A stretch of DNA of 64,000 bases from Echinococcus granulosus (Eukaryota > Platyhelminthes > Cestoda > Cyclophyllidea > Taeniidae), in contig NW_020170447.1 of the NCBI RefSeq assembly GCF_000524195.1, positions 106,670-170,669 of the forward strand. The letters are read 5' to 3'. The notes under the pieces were generated by a model. It was not told the DNA's origin and ran no database searches. It saw only the letters and a program-made list of their open reading frames with translations. Position numbers and translations under genes: made by a program. Shown here one piece after another: positions 23,511 to 36,400 of this stretch (within the stretch, counting starts at the first letter, position 1; every line of letters starts with the position of its first letter).

Positions 23511-26500
23511 ACAAAAAAAAGGCGAGGGAAAAGACAGCTGTGATTAACGAGTACCTCCTCTCTCTACCGTAGGACGCGTATGTGTGGTGGAGTGTGTAAA
23601 GCACTGCTGGCACACTGTGCCTCCAACCAACCAATTGTAGGAAAGCCTTGTAAATGCGAATTTCTACTCGTCGGTTATATACCATTCACCTTTTATGCTG
23701 AGCCAATAGCTAGTTGGGTCAAACGCCATTGGTGGGTGCCACACATACCTCCGCACCATCACGCGAATTGCGCTTCTAGAGCGGCTGTCCACTAAGCGAA
23801 TTCCTTTTTTTTCTGAGTTTTTCTTTTTTATTTGAAACACTCGATTCTGAGAAGTAATAATAACGCTGATATAAATGGCAATTTTCTTCCCACTACAACC
23901 AACATTTTTTGTGTTTGCACGCACACTCATCAATCTGCGTAGTTGGAGCGGTGGTTGGGTAACGTATCGGCTAGACTGGATCACTTTTGTACACCATACG
24001 AGCGCACACCTCCACAGGCTAAGAGAGCCAAAAGGGGCAGGAGTGCTGCACACATTTGTGCACTTTTGGAGTTCATGGATTGTAGACACGCCTCGACGCG
24101 ACAAGAGACGTTACGTCTGTGCTTAGTACAGCCCTGAAAGTTACGGCGTGAATTAGTGCTTGCTTTTATCCATCTGATGTGGTGGTAATGGGGTACATAT
24201 TTTGCCGTCATATTTTGCTCCTTGTAGAGGTTTTGTGCTCCCAGATTTCACTCTTGAAACGATTAATGCGGTGTCCCCTCTCCACCCCTCCCCCTGTTAT
24301 TTGCAGCTTTTTTTTGCTACCTGACATTTCCTAGCCTTGTGGATTTGTCCTGTTCCGAATCCTACGCGCCTGAAGTAAAACATGCGCGAATAGTTTATGG
24401 TGGTTGAAGTTCCGCAGGGGTCCGTGTCAGATGGATACCAAACGCCCTTCCTTTAGGAGGATAACTTGCATTCCTAAGGTGAGAAAGTATTACCTATGTA
24501 GAACGGTCCTTTTGCATAATCGCTTCTTATTTTCTTTCTGGCTTATACTAACAGGGGTGTGCACGGGCGACACAAGGATAGCGTAGACTCTGAGCTACTA
24601 GACACCACCCCTTACTGTATAGAGTTGGTGATTTCTTCTAGTGATTGTCCTCCTGGTCTTGGCAACTTTCCTCCGCCTTCGTGATTGATCACACCAGAGT
24701 AACTCCAAGTTTTCCACTATCTCGGCTAATCGGTAAGGGCGTGTGCGTGTGTGTGCTTGTGCAAGTGTTTTTTCCAGAATTTAGGCGATATACGGAGCCT
24801 CCACTCTGTTCTCCTTTTTGGTTAGATTTCACTATTACCCTGCGTTCAACTCATCCAAGCCTAGTAACGATTCCACGGCGCCTTGATTATCTCCAAATTT
24901 CATGTCAAAATGAAATTTTGTAACGAATCTCAGTTGTAGTCCCGATTTCTTTGCAATATGAGAAACGGGTTAGTTTCTACCGTGCTTTTTTCCTCTTTTC
25001 ACCATTATTTGGACCAAGAAGCATTGCCAATGGTCGATTTATGTGGACCCTCGGATGGATGGGACATTAACAGCCGACTGCCACCACGGCGCCAGCAAAT
25101 GTTCAGCCAGATTGTAGAGATTTTGGACATTACATTGAGGAAGATCGTAAAAATCAGTCAAATCTAATGCCAAGACGAATTTTTAGTTAATCTTGTACTG
25201 TGGTACTAAAGTGTTTTGTGTAAGAGTTGACAAGAGGGCTCCCTACCTAAAAGGCCATTAGTGATTTCATCGGCGCCGAATGACAGGACTACATGGTGAT
25301 ACCTTCAAGAGAGTGCCATTCAGAGTGTCGGCTAAAACCCCTTCAATCTACATGCTCATCCTACAAATCTCCTTATTGAGTCAACTTCCAAGTAAACGTT
25401 TCTATTAGCAACCCTCACCTTTTCTCCTCCAAAGTCCACAGAAGGGATGGTTTTAGGTAGGAAACTTTGTAATGAACACACTGAAAGCAGCATGGAGGGA
25501 ATAATTCGTGGTGCTATTGTCAGTCCACTCCATCCTCAGAAATAGACAAGTATTTTTTTCCACTTTGGAATTTTTGGACAATTCATGGGTTGTCTACGTA
25601 GGGGGCTGTGACTCCCCTTCATCCCTCACTCCAAATAAGCGTAGCAATCCTAGTGCATTTTATCTGGGTGGTATGGCTTGATGATAGCTAGAGGGCAATA
25701 AGGCCATTAGTTACGTGGAGATTTAAATCAGGAAATGAGTCAAGGAGATATCGCCATGTTGCATCTATTATAAGTCTAGCTGGGATGTGCTTTTTCCTGC
25801 TCCTAACTCAAGCTTAGGCCCAATTCACCTCCAGGGGAAGTGGAAGACTGTGTACTTTGATGGGGAAAAAAGTAACATTTGCTTGAACCCTTACCCTACT
25901 GCAAAATGGTGGCTTTTTTTCCTAATCATTGCATTATGCGGGTGAGGGCAGACTATGCCTCTTCATGTTGGTTAGTTTTGGAAAAGAGTAAAATAAGTCC
26001 ACAGGCACGAAACCTGCAGCAAGTTATATGATAATTGGGTTAACAAGATTAACTGAACAGTGAGGGCATGATGAGGTCAGGCTCAACGCTTACATACAGG
26101 TGCTTCTGCAGTTTCTGCAGTCATTCCCGACTAAACACTACTGATAACCTCGTAATCAGTAGTATGAGGACGGAACTTATCGTCGATTGATTCATGAGGT
26201 TGGAATGGTATGTAGCCCAAAACCATTGTCCCAGGCAAAGCGATTTGTAAACAAAAACCCCAAAATGAAATAAAAGCCAGTCAGCAAAACTACTGCTTTC
26301 CAGACCATTTGATTATAGGCTACTAAATCTAACAGATTTTTATGAATCTATTTAAAAAGCAGTTTTCAAAGCCGGTTCTTTTTTCAAGTCGTAGAGAAAG
26401 CCAGCTCAACGTATTTTTGCTCCGCCTACGGAGCTAAGTATATTTGTATATGGAAAAGGGTTAATCGGTGGGTGTTTGGACCGGTCCAATCAATCTACCT

Positions 26501-28915
26501 CCTTAGAAAGTGTAAAATTCTTATTTTTACCCAATGATCCGAGAATTTGAAGGGGAGCGTAGGGTTTACAATCAATTAAGACTCCAAATTTTAAAGCCCT
26601 AAAAGATTTGCAAGCGACTAGTTGGGATAGCATTTCCTCAGTTTTTTTGCACCTTCTAGTGAAAATTTCTTTCATGCCTTTTTGGCTCTGAGCCACAAAA
26701 GCATTTATCACTCGCACACTCACTCTTGGCCCCACGCAGAGGCATAAATAAAGTGGCTGAGCTACCAGCTATTGTGATTCACTCCTCGTTGCAGACGGAG
26801 GCATTAGTTGCACTGTTTCCTCATGTAACGCCGTTTTGACTCAAATGACCCACTTTTGTGGGTGGTTTAATATGTAATGCACGGAAGCAGCTTGAAGGGA
26901 CAGAATCTGTTCCAGGTAGACGTGCGAGCAGGCTGGTTGATGGGATAGCGACGTCGTTTAAATGTAGGCCTACACGAAATCAAACGCTTGCCACCACGTG
27001 AATCTCCCACTTTAGCGAAAAGTTCCCCAATGATGCAGATATTCTCTAAGGTGTGGATTTGGTTAAATGCGTCATTGTTGGTGTAAAATTTGCTAAAAAT
27101 ATTAGTGTTTTCAATGAAATTCGTATAGTACGTATAACATACTACTAACAATGATATCGGCGACCGGGGCTGACTTTTGGTTCAATCAGTGTGATGCAAT
27201 GAGTTCTTTTTCGCTTGACTTGCTTCCAAAGGGTGAGGGGGTGTAAGGAGTGTGTTCATATTCTCCATCGCTTAAATTATACATGACTCAGAGTCTTATT
27301 GCGTAAAGTGTCAGGTTTATTTTACCATTTCCATAGCAAAAACAAACGGGGAGGAACAAAAAACTAGTCAATATGAGGGTGCGATATTATTTTTTCCAGA
27401 AAGAGGTTGATTTGGCTTTCAGGTTTGTTTATGGCAGCGAAAGTTGGAGCATAGACTGTTTTTTTTTAGTCAATACAGTGAGAACGACAATGTAGATGGT
27501 CGTAGGATTTACACCTGTCAACAATTTTATTGTACCACATGCAATCTAGGTATTTTTTGTCTTTCTTGTGGCAAGTGAACATCCAACGCAGTCGACAAAC
27601 AGGTTTTAGCACTAGAGAATGGCGAACTCAAAGTAGATCTTGTATATTTCTCCGCAATTACCACTTTAGTAGCAGCGCAAAAGCGAAGTTGATTCAGCAA
27701 AAGAATTTGAAATTTTTAGCTTTTTATTGGTCAGAAATACAAAGAAGTTGTTTGCTTCACCTTCAGATTTTTGTAAAATGAAACTAAGTCAGATTTTCTC
27801 CTGTCTATTTTCCTACTTGTCTTGATTGGACACTAATATAACCCAGTGAAAACGGTATTTTAGTTTACTTGAATTGTTCCCTCATCCTTGCAAATTCGTT
27901 GTTTCAAAACGATCCACACTACTTCCTCTTCCAATCAAGAGGAAAATGGCTTAAATGGTGCATTGAGAATAAACTACCGAGTTCGTTTTTTATCCCTCGT
28001 GACCTCTACCGTGGGCCGCCTAGTTCTCAGCTCACTCTGCCTCAGGGAGATGACTCTTTGACAGGGCGCAGGATACCGTTGAAGACGGATTCGTGCCCGT
28101 GGTGCACACATCCACTTGCACTAGTCTGGGAATGACAGAACGCTGTCTTCTCCTCTCTGGCGCAACTTGCGCATGAGTTGCGCAGCCTCCTCCGATTCGG
28201 AGTGACAGCTCTTATTGCCAAGCTGTAAGGATAGTGAATTAGCCTGTGAGAAACAGGCATAGATCAAGCTCAGACATGATCGCTCTCCACATCTTCCGTT
28301 CTGACTGTGAAACTGACTGCACGCTGGCCCATCAGATTGGCATGATGCATTCACTGCTATGGAACCCCAAATCAACCAAATGAGAGTTTAAAAAGTCATT
28401 TTATGAAGAGTTTTACTCAGGAAAATAATCTGATCTTTTTGAAAAGATTTGAAATAGCTTGTTTTGAGCGCAAAATATATCGTTTATTGTGGTTCAGGGG
28501 ACGGGTTTTGCATGCTCTGTTAGCCTATTCGATTGCATAGGGGGGCTATCAAATCCACCATCAAATACACCTCAAAAGAACTTGCTATAACTTTGATAAA
28601 ACCCTATTTTACATTTAAACTGGCAATATGGGGAAAGAAAAAAGAGCTATTTTCAAGTGAGCAGAGTGAGTGAGGGATTTTGAATGGTTGTCTGACTGCA
28701 CCAAGGTCATCACAAACCGTCACGCCCGTGTATCATCAAGTCAGGGGCTGACAAACCAATGCTCAAAGACCTTTATGCCAAAATCTAGCTTACTTCACTG
28801 AGAGAAACGAAATCCAGCTTACAGAAATGTTTACTTTAAGTTTGAAGGGGGGGTATTAACCAATTTCCAAGTCAGACTTTATTAAACCAAAAGCATAATG
28901 ATGGCATACTTCTTA
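23511..28915. other. Upstream of the kinase gene and intergenic; no gene recognised
   Basis: The first several hundred bases should hold the promoter and any 5' exon of the minus-strand kinase gene, but no TATA box or known site stands out. Further on, open frames such as 23664-24104 minus, 24958-25167 plus, 26490-26735 minus, 26867-27151 minus and 28121-28375 minus have no motif I recognise. A degenerate GT microsatellite lies at 24738-24766. Confidence 0.5.
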
Positions 28916-29665
28916 TCAGGGAAGGGGTATTGTAATGGTAATGTGCCCCATTTCCTTCTTTTTTTCCGATACCACTGGAGTCTTCTGTGATCGTGGCTCT
29001 GGAGGGAAGTCAACAGGTTCCTGTCTTGTGACAGGGCTGCCTCCAGCACGCCGACCAATCTTTACGTACATTATAGATCGGTCTCCTATCTTGGCATGTG
29101 TTAAAACGAATTCAAAGAACTCTCGTGACGCTACACTGGTGGTAGTGGAAGGCGGATCCTATCTACCAGAATAACAGTTCTCACTTAAGTGGCTACTTCC
29201 CAAGTCAAGCCGCCACGGACGGACGATAGCCCATGTGGATGTCTGGATATTTAGAGATTCACTACAGATGGGCCGGAATGAGGTCTGGTCCGGTGTTGGC
29301 AAACGTCCACTATTCACCTCCACGTAACCACTGCTAAGGCAATGCGATTTAGCCCCTATCAATACAACTGACCTTGAGATAGACCCCGCTATAACTTCAT
29401 TCCTTAGAAGAAACAGCTTGTATCATAGTTTAAAAAAAACTCGCATTTTCCGTTTTCATGTGGCTTTAAAGTAAATACAACCACTAGGAGTACCTGGTGG
29501 GGAGAGAAGGCTCATTGTAGGAGATGGTCCACTCTTGAGCAGCATCTGCCGAATGCATTTTTTTGGCAACATTTTGCCTTTCATTAAACTCAGCATACAA
29601 TGGTGCCGAGGATACCTACAACAGGCACAATTGCTAATAAATAGCACTGTTGCGCTGATGACCAT
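28916..29665 (-). pseudogene. Decayed 250-codon reading frame, unknown protein
   Basis: One minus-strand frame runs from 29665 to the stop at 28918-28916 with only three interruptions (29458-29456, 29425-29423 and 29161-29159). About fifteen stops would be expected by chance at this composition. Part of it (29045-29510) is the repeat here called family B, which recurs at 31410 and 36025. Motifs kept between copies include GCIxxK, a VEVxSGRL-type segment and PICSESL. I do not recognise the protein. The likely explanation is an old transposable-element gene, but a retrocopy or other gene family is possible. Confidence 0.4.
29045..29510 (-). repeat. Dispersed repeat family B, copy 1
   Basis: Aligns by eye with 31410-31860 (same orientation) and 36025-36400 (opposite orientation). 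Shared plus-strand blocks include GAGATTCACTACAGATGGG, a CACCTCCACRYAAYCACYGC-like block, TTGAYCTTGARAWAGACC and GTGGCTTTAARGYAAATRCAAC. The strand given is that of the most open frame. The family is unclassified. Confidence 0.75.
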
Positions 29666-31409
29666 TCACCATCTTCTTCTTCCTCTTCAATGCTTTCACT
29701 GGAGAACTTATTCCCAGTTGAAGCAGAGTGGTGACCACAGGAAATCTTAGTGGCTACACACGAGCGAAAAAGGCAGCTTTGTAGTGACTACCTATTTGCT
29801 TAAAATGTAAGCCTAAATAAGCGGGCTCTTCAGTCACCGCGATTTTATTCTTCTACCTTGCTTGTGGCCTACCAGTCCTTTCGCATCCACATAGTAGATT
29901 TTTTGGGGATTTGGGGTAGACCATGGAACCTCTTTGACAATGCCGGCGTTTGGACTGAAGATTAGAAAACTACGACAAGTTTACATTTATTCCAACATAT
30001 TTTTTATTTTAAAATGTGGCAATTTTTTTGCCTTTTCATTGGATGCGGTAAATCAGGCACCAGAGCGTGTCAGACAGGCAGGTGTTGGCGGGCTGAGGAA
30101 CTTATGCAAATGGAGCCACAGAGTAGCAGCATATATCAGGGTCTGTTAGTGAGCGGAGGGTGTGTATGTGTGTTACAGATCTAGAAATGCCTTCTTCGTT
30201 AGCGCAGGTACTCTTCTGATACAGTCGTTGCCTCCACGAGTGGATTGGAAGGCTAAAGAGTGGCCTTACCGGATGTGAGGAGGGCAGAGTGCTTCAGAAG
30301 TCCGGTCACCCACAAGTGTAAACAAGATGACTTCGGAGAAGTGCCTCCAACTGATCAACGGCTAAATAATGCCCTCCAAAGAGGTTGCAGAAAAACGAGA
30401 TGGAAATGAGGGTTCTGCTTATGCTCCGAGCCTCGGCAATATCAAGTTTCATATCCTGAGAACTTGAATGTTCAGTAGTTTTCTTGAGCAGGTTGTCATT
30501 AACAACTAGGCAAAAGTGATTTTATTCACTCTTAAATTAAAAGTGCTAGAATGTTTACAGCTATGCTAAATCCTTGTCTTCTTTTCTGTTCATTTTGAAA
30601 CAGCACTCCAAACCGCACGACTGCAGTGAAGGCAATCCTGTTGCAGAAGGCCAAATGTGCCAGTCAATGGGACTTGACCTTGACATTTGATTGTGAGACA
30701 AGGGAATGATGTTTGCCTTGGCTCCATTGTGAAATTGTGTGCGCTCTTCAGTCTTCGTGAATTTCAGCCTCCGTCTGGGTGACATGATACGACAGCCCAC
30801 CGTCTCTTTTCCTCGTGGATAGTGATTCTGCCCAACTTCTAATCTCTGTCTGTGTCTTCAGTGAAAAACCAAGGCGCGAAGGTGAAATGTTCTGCATTTT
30901 GAGTGGGTGTATTTGAATAGACCTCAAAAATAGGCAGTAAACGGCTGTCCACGCCATTTGAAAGATCAAATTCTAGAAGGTGGAGCGTTATTGCAGAACA
31001 GGCGGCAGGGGAGCACTTTTTATAGCTCACTTTGGGCAAAAGCAGAGAAGAATAATAACCAGCTATGCCATGCGCCTTTTTTGAAGAGTAAAATTAGGGT
31101 AACTTATCCTGCCACCATTTGATCAACAAATTTTGAGTACAAAAAAACAAAAGGTTGCACTTTTTATGAGTAATCATGTAACGGGCCAATTTACCCCTTT
31201 TTTGCGTGAACTCACAAAGGAGTTATTTGCACAGCTCTTGAGAACACTTGGAGAAAATACCTTTTAGATCGCAAGGTCTTCCAGCCGAATCAGTGATGTG
31301 ACTGTTGACTGTGTGGGGCTCCCAGCCTCCGCCAATGCATACATGTGACTCCATTCTGTGGAATGGACTTTCACCATGACATGAAGCAGCCCTTTACCCC
31401 ATCTCTACT
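29666..31409. other. Between family B copies 1 and 2; nothing recognised
   Basis: About 1.7 kb of sequence. Minus-strand frames at 30561-30800, 30748-30969 and 30839-31039 are short and overlap one another in different frames. No known motif was seen. It may contain further degraded parts of the family B element, but I could not align it. Confidence 0.4.
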
Positions 31410-31860
31410 ATAAGAGTTATCCCTTCTTCTGCCGGCATTTATGACCACTTCCACTCACTCAAGGAGCCCCCGTAACGCCATAGTGGCGACAGTGGAGAGC
31501 GGATCCTACGCAAGGGAGGAAAAAACCTTCACTAAAGTGGTCACTTTACAGGTCTCTATATCACGGACAGACGATATCTCACATGAACGCTAAAAATCTG
31601 TAAGAGATTCACTACAAATGGGTCAGAAAGCCTTCTAATCTAGTTTTGTCAACCTTCCACTTCCCACCTCCACACAATCACCGCCGCTAATGTAAGGCGA
31701 TCAAGTTCCAACTAATCATGGTTGATCTTGAAAAAGACCTCATCATAACTCCACTCTCCAAAAGAAGCGGCTCATAACATAGTCTTCGAACCTCGTATTC
31801 TCTTTCCCGAAGTGGCTTTAAGGCAAATGCAACTGCAAGGGTGGACTGATGAAGAAAAAC
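31410..31860 (-). repeat. Dispersed repeat family B, copy 2
   Basis: Matches copy 1 from a CTATAAGAG-like start through GAGATTCACTACAAATGGG, CACCTCCACACAATCACCGC, TTGATCTTGAAAAAGACC and GTGGCTTTAAGGCAAATGC. On the minus strand the frame at 31908-31687 covers the right half and shares a VISWNLI-like segment (MISWNLIAL here, VISWNLISL in copy 3) in the same relative frame. In-frame stops and shifts show it is decayed. Confidence 0.75.
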
Positions 31861-32204
31861 GTCGGATTGTTTTGCCATTTTTTGCCGACGACAAATCAAA
31901 GTGTTCACAAGCCGCCCTTTTCCAATTTTTGGCCCCTATTTGTGCAAAGAAATTCAAAATTAAAAGTTAGGAGTTTAATTTTCGCCTCCTCATTTCTCCG
32001 CATTCAATGTTACCTGAGACCGATGCAATAACTATTTGACCCTCTTCACGTGTCTAGCGCACTCCTTCATAGGGATTGCGACTCAGGTCTCAAGTCAGAT
32101 CAAATCACTCCTCACAGTTGCATCTTCACTTAGTTGGAAGCATTAATTTTACCATCTCTTCCTTTTTCTCAGGTTAAACCGTCGTGGCTGCATGAATGTC
32201 CTCG

Positions 32205-32246
32205 CCACTTCTACCACCACCACCACCACGACCACTACCACTGCCA
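32205..32246 (+). repeat. CCA/ACC trinucleotide microsatellite
   Basis: Repeated ACC units (CTACCACCACCACCACCACG) followed by degenerate ACC/ACT units. This simple repeat accounts for the poly-Thr stretch in the overlapping open frame, so that frame is not evidence of a gene. Confidence 0.85.
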
Positions 32247-34149
32247 TCATCGCCCCCTTCGGTGATGCTGTTTTAATGGCCTCAACCGTTAGAGCTGCCG
32301 TGTCCTTCCGGTCATCAGCGCAAGAGTACGCCCTCTTCTCCAACCCGACGACGCACTCACACATCTTGCTTTTTAATGGGATACTTTTGCCGTTTTTAAG
32401 ATTGGACTATGGAAGCCCCGAACCGGTATCAACGCTGATGGTGGTTAGCTCGGATACCAGGATCCGCATCCCTTCTCGATATCTATTGCAAGGATGCTCC
32501 CCAATTCAACTGCGCCATGACGCTTTTAGAAATAAATGGGTTTCGAGAAGTTATTCTGTAGTCTAAAAAAATTACTAGAATTTGTTTAAAATGTCATAAC
32601 TGCTTTCTGGAGTATATTTTTGACTTTGAAGTGGTGCTGATCGCTATTGAAAGCATCCCGTAATTGTTTTAGTGAGCAAACATTTGTATAAATAGTTTTC
32701 ACCTAATTTATTTAAGATTTTATTAACGCTGAAAAATTGGCGTCCAAATTAAAATATTTTTGCAAAATTTTTACAAATGAGATAAAATTTAGCCGGTTGG
32801 TTAAAAATGGTTATCTAATGCAGAATATTGTTTAAAAATTTTCTGAAACAAAACCAAAGGAGTGTACAGAAAATAAGAATGGCAGTTCAAGTTATCCAAG
32901 AACAAAAAAGCTACTTGATATCGAGGTAGTATAGAAAGCTCTTTGAGGGGTGCAAAATTGCTGTCCTTCGACTGTTCAAAGGAGTTTCCTTTACCAAATC
33001 CTAAGAACCCCATTTAATAAACCAATATTTTTTTGCTGTTTTTAAAATTCCTTGGATCCGTGGGCCCTCTGAGGTCGCACTTGGCACTCAGAAGCTGGCC
33101 ATCTTGCGACGATCACGTCCAGTCGCTGTGCGAGGAGTCTTTTGTTCAAAGAACTCTAAAGCTGTACCGATGCAGTGACTAGGTATATATTTTAATGCAC
33201 TTTTTTAAAGGCGCAGATTCTTCATTCTCCGCAATCTGTACTTTTGTCTTGGCAATGTGGCTTCCCGTCATGCTTATAGCCACTTAGCCCTTCTGTTCGG
33301 TGTGCCTTGTTACGGCTTCAAAAGGCGACTCGGAGCACTTCTGCAAAACTACTGAGAGTTTAGCATTAAAAACGCAACTTTTCCCTGCCCAAGCGTGAGG
33401 GAACTTACAAATTACCGGCTGAATGGAAAGAGGAAGAAGAGAAAGTGTTGTTGGAAGTGTAAGTGATGACTTTTCTACTTCAATGTCCACAGGTGATGCT
33501 GGCCCTCTTATACATCCAAAACTGCTCTGGATTCCAGAATAAACATTTTCGTCTTCAGTTTAAATAAATCTTTTTCAAATTGGACGGGAATATTCCATGT
33601 TAATACTTTGGCGCCTAGGCGTTCTGTTAGCACCGCTACACATGCTAGTTTATCCTCTGGGTAGATTTATGACTTACGACGAAGCTTACAATAGAGCCTC
33701 CCCATTTTTTTCGAAAAGTATGAATACCTAATTCCAAAAAAAATAGCTGCTACCACGCATCAAATCGGTCCTGATTGACTACTCTTCCACATACAAATAA
33801 TGATGGAGGTTAATCAGGGCGACATCTATTCGTTGCTTTCTTCTTTTAGTACAGCTCAGATTTTCTATAAAAATAGGTAGGAGGATAAGAAACCGACTGT
33901 TGCTACCCTGGCCCATAGTTGTCCCGGTCAAGACGACCGAATTTCGCCGGAGCAAAAGGCGATATCGATTTTTTGCCAGCGAAGTGAAGGTCACTGGTGC
34001 AGCGCAGCGCAAGGCCAATCTTGAGCGCTGGAGCAGCCTCGGAGGAGGTAGAAGAAGTGCATTAGTGAAAGTGTTGCAGTGGTGAATCACGCTACCAGGG
34101 TCCGTTGCCCTAGCTTCCGGACAGGCAGTACCCTTGCTACGCCTTTTTC

Positions 34150-34186
34150 CCTCCCGGCCGGCCAACAGTCATAGGCTGCCGGGAGG
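34150..34186. repeat. Short inverted repeat, 9-bp perfect arms
   Basis: CCTCCCGGC (34150-34158) and GCCGGGAGG (34178-34186) are exact reverse complements separated by 19 bases. This could form a GC-rich stem-loop. There is no adjacent gene, so no terminator or RNA role can be assigned. Confidence 0.6.
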
Positions 34187-36024
34187 CTTGGACTTTTACA
34201 CACCGGCTGTGTGTACTTTGCGTCTTCCACACCCTCCCTCTTTTTTCCTGCCTTTGCGACCTTGAGCCCTCCTTTGCATGCGAGAGTATGCGTATTAGGT
34301 AGACAGATGGGTGGAGAAGTGACACCTTTAGCTCAGCTGGGGTGAACCGTGAGAGGATTATATGAACGGGTGGGTGAAATGTACAGAGTGGTACGCACCA
34401 CAGCCTTCTCCATTTCTGATATGAGGAATAGGGCTAGATCTCTTAGGCGAGAAAGTTGAGGTTTTGCTTTACTTAACTCTGAAAAGCAGTAGAAAATAAA
34501 AGAAGTCAACAAATGGTAGAGCTTGGCCAGCGCGTAACTTCTTAGTCATTAAATAGCTCGTCAAGATACTTTTCACTGCATTTATTGAAGATAAAATGTA
34601 CTGACTGGCTATTTATAAGGAAAACAAATCGGCGTGATATTTTAACCCTTTTTTCCCTCTGCCTCCGATTTCAATCCCCTAAATCGAGAAGACTGGCCAG
34701 TGGAAGGCATCATTTTGTCGTGATAATGTGGGATTGTATGGAAAATCAAAGCTTTTTTTAGGAAACCGTAATTTGTCTCCTTCTCCTCCTCATCCTCTGC
34801 TGAGATAATGGCTTGCTCAACCACCTCCTTTTAGAACTCAATTGCTTTCAAAGTGCAATCTCGAGAAGGTCGAATGCCGAGAAAGGATGATAACCAGCGC
34901 TATGAAAAATATCCTCAGGGGAATAAAAATTAATAGGCATCTCCCTCCCCACCTTAGGTATGGACTAAAGTACAAATCTACTCATGTGCTAGTTTTATGG
35001 TATTCCGTATGGTGATTTTGTCTTGCTTCGGTTTGTAAGACTACGAGGAGGACTTTTTTCCCACTGGCTCATTAGTCCTGGTTGTTTCTCCGGAAGAAGT
35101 CGGTCTTGCCCATCTTCGAGGTACTGGTTGTGTTTAGACTTCATTAGGTGAAAAATTGCCTCTGCAGTCCACCACACACAAACACACATGAATTGGTGCA
35201 TGCCTTAAAAGTACGGAGTGAGGTTGCTGGTGGACCGTTTGAAGACCGCCAGCGGTAGATTTGTGGAAAATAAACGAGAAAATAGACGAAATGTAACTAT
35301 TAGTTGGGTGAGTTTTTTGTGGTCTGTTTTTTTATTTCACGTAATCAAATAAGCGCATGAGGCATCACTTGTCATTCAATCCTTCTGCCCTATTTTGGTT
35401 AATCTGTTGGCTAAAATGAGGCAAAAGTTTTTTCCTCCCTTGAGGATTCTGAGGTAGAACCACTTCAATACCTTCTGATTAAAGGAAATTAAATCAGAAT
35501 TTATGAAGCATCAGCATTGCGGAATTTGGTTCAACAAACAGAGTGGAAATTGGTGTCTTACAGAAGTTGGATTGTCAATCAAACTGGTCTCCGTGGAAGA
35601 AAAAAGGTGACCCAAGAACAGAAAATTAAATACTGGGAATGCTAAGTAAACAGGCTGTTAAATAAAATTTTGGACGTCGAGCCCTCCCCGAAGCCGCGAT
35701 AAGGCATACCGATATGGAAGGATGTTTGGTTATTAGTGCACAAGGAGAGCTGAAGGCTGCACCACAAAACACAATTATTAGATCACCAAATGACCTCCTT
35801 CTTCTCTCAAGCGTCGTCACCGAAGCTCCCTGTGGTCGCTCCTCTGCTTCTACAGGAAATACACACTCCAGCAAACAGCAATCATTCACAAGAAGGCATA
35901 GGAGACGAAGACGATGACGGTAGTTTGAGAGCGCTACTTATTTGTATGCTGCGTCCTATGCGAGGCGAACTGCATCGAAAAGTATCCATTTGGGCGATGG
36001 TGCTCAAGTCTGACCATTTTCTAC

Positions 36025-36400
36025 GATGAGCGATTTCCGTTCATCAGGTGCTCCTCGTGGTTGTATTTGCCTCAAAACCACCTGGAGATGGAGAATTCGA
36101 GGTTTGTGGATTATGGGAAGTCGAGTCATAGTGCGGCTTTTCCCAAGGTCAAATGTGATTAGTTGGAACCTGATTTCACTGGACCAGCGACATTTGTGTG
36201 GAGGTGGAAAGTCAAAGTTTGGCAACATCAGACTCGATATCAGTCTACCCCATCTTCATTAAATCTCCTCAGATTTTAAGCATCCACACTAGACTGCATT
36301 GGTCCATGACGTGGCGAGTTGGGAAATAGCTACTTCAGTGGAACTTGCTCTGCACTAACATAGCAATCGCTCACCACTGTCACCAATGTGGCGCCACAAG
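36025..36400 (+). repeat. Dispersed repeat family B, copy 3 (inverted)
   Basis: The reverse complement of this stretch aligns with copies 1 and 2, including a GTGGTTTTGAGGCAAATACAAC block, TTCCAACTAATCACATTTGACC, and CACCTCCACACAAATG. The plus-strand frame at 36026-36262 carries the segment VISWNLISLDQRHLCGGG, which matches the minus-strand frame of copy 2. It is clearly decayed and does not contain a complete gene. Confidence 0.7.

Larger units (their letters stand above)
31861..36024. other. Intergenic between family B copies 2 and 3; no gene recognised
   Basis: About 4.2 kb. The plus frame at 32192-32566 (124 codons) is inflated by a CCA microsatellite that encodes a Thr run. The frames at 33779-34165 minus and 33900-34085 plus cover the same GC-richer block in opposite directions. 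I see no known domain. A perfect short inverted repeat lies at 34150-34186. Confidence 0.5.

Noticed and set aside
23664..24104. A 146-codon minus-strand frame upstream of the kinase
   Set aside because: It has no motif, lies where 5' untranslated or promoter sequence is expected, and shows no splice link to exon 1.
32192..32566. A 124-codon frame with a Thr run
   Set aside because: The Thr run comes from a CCA microsatellite and the rest has no recognisable features.
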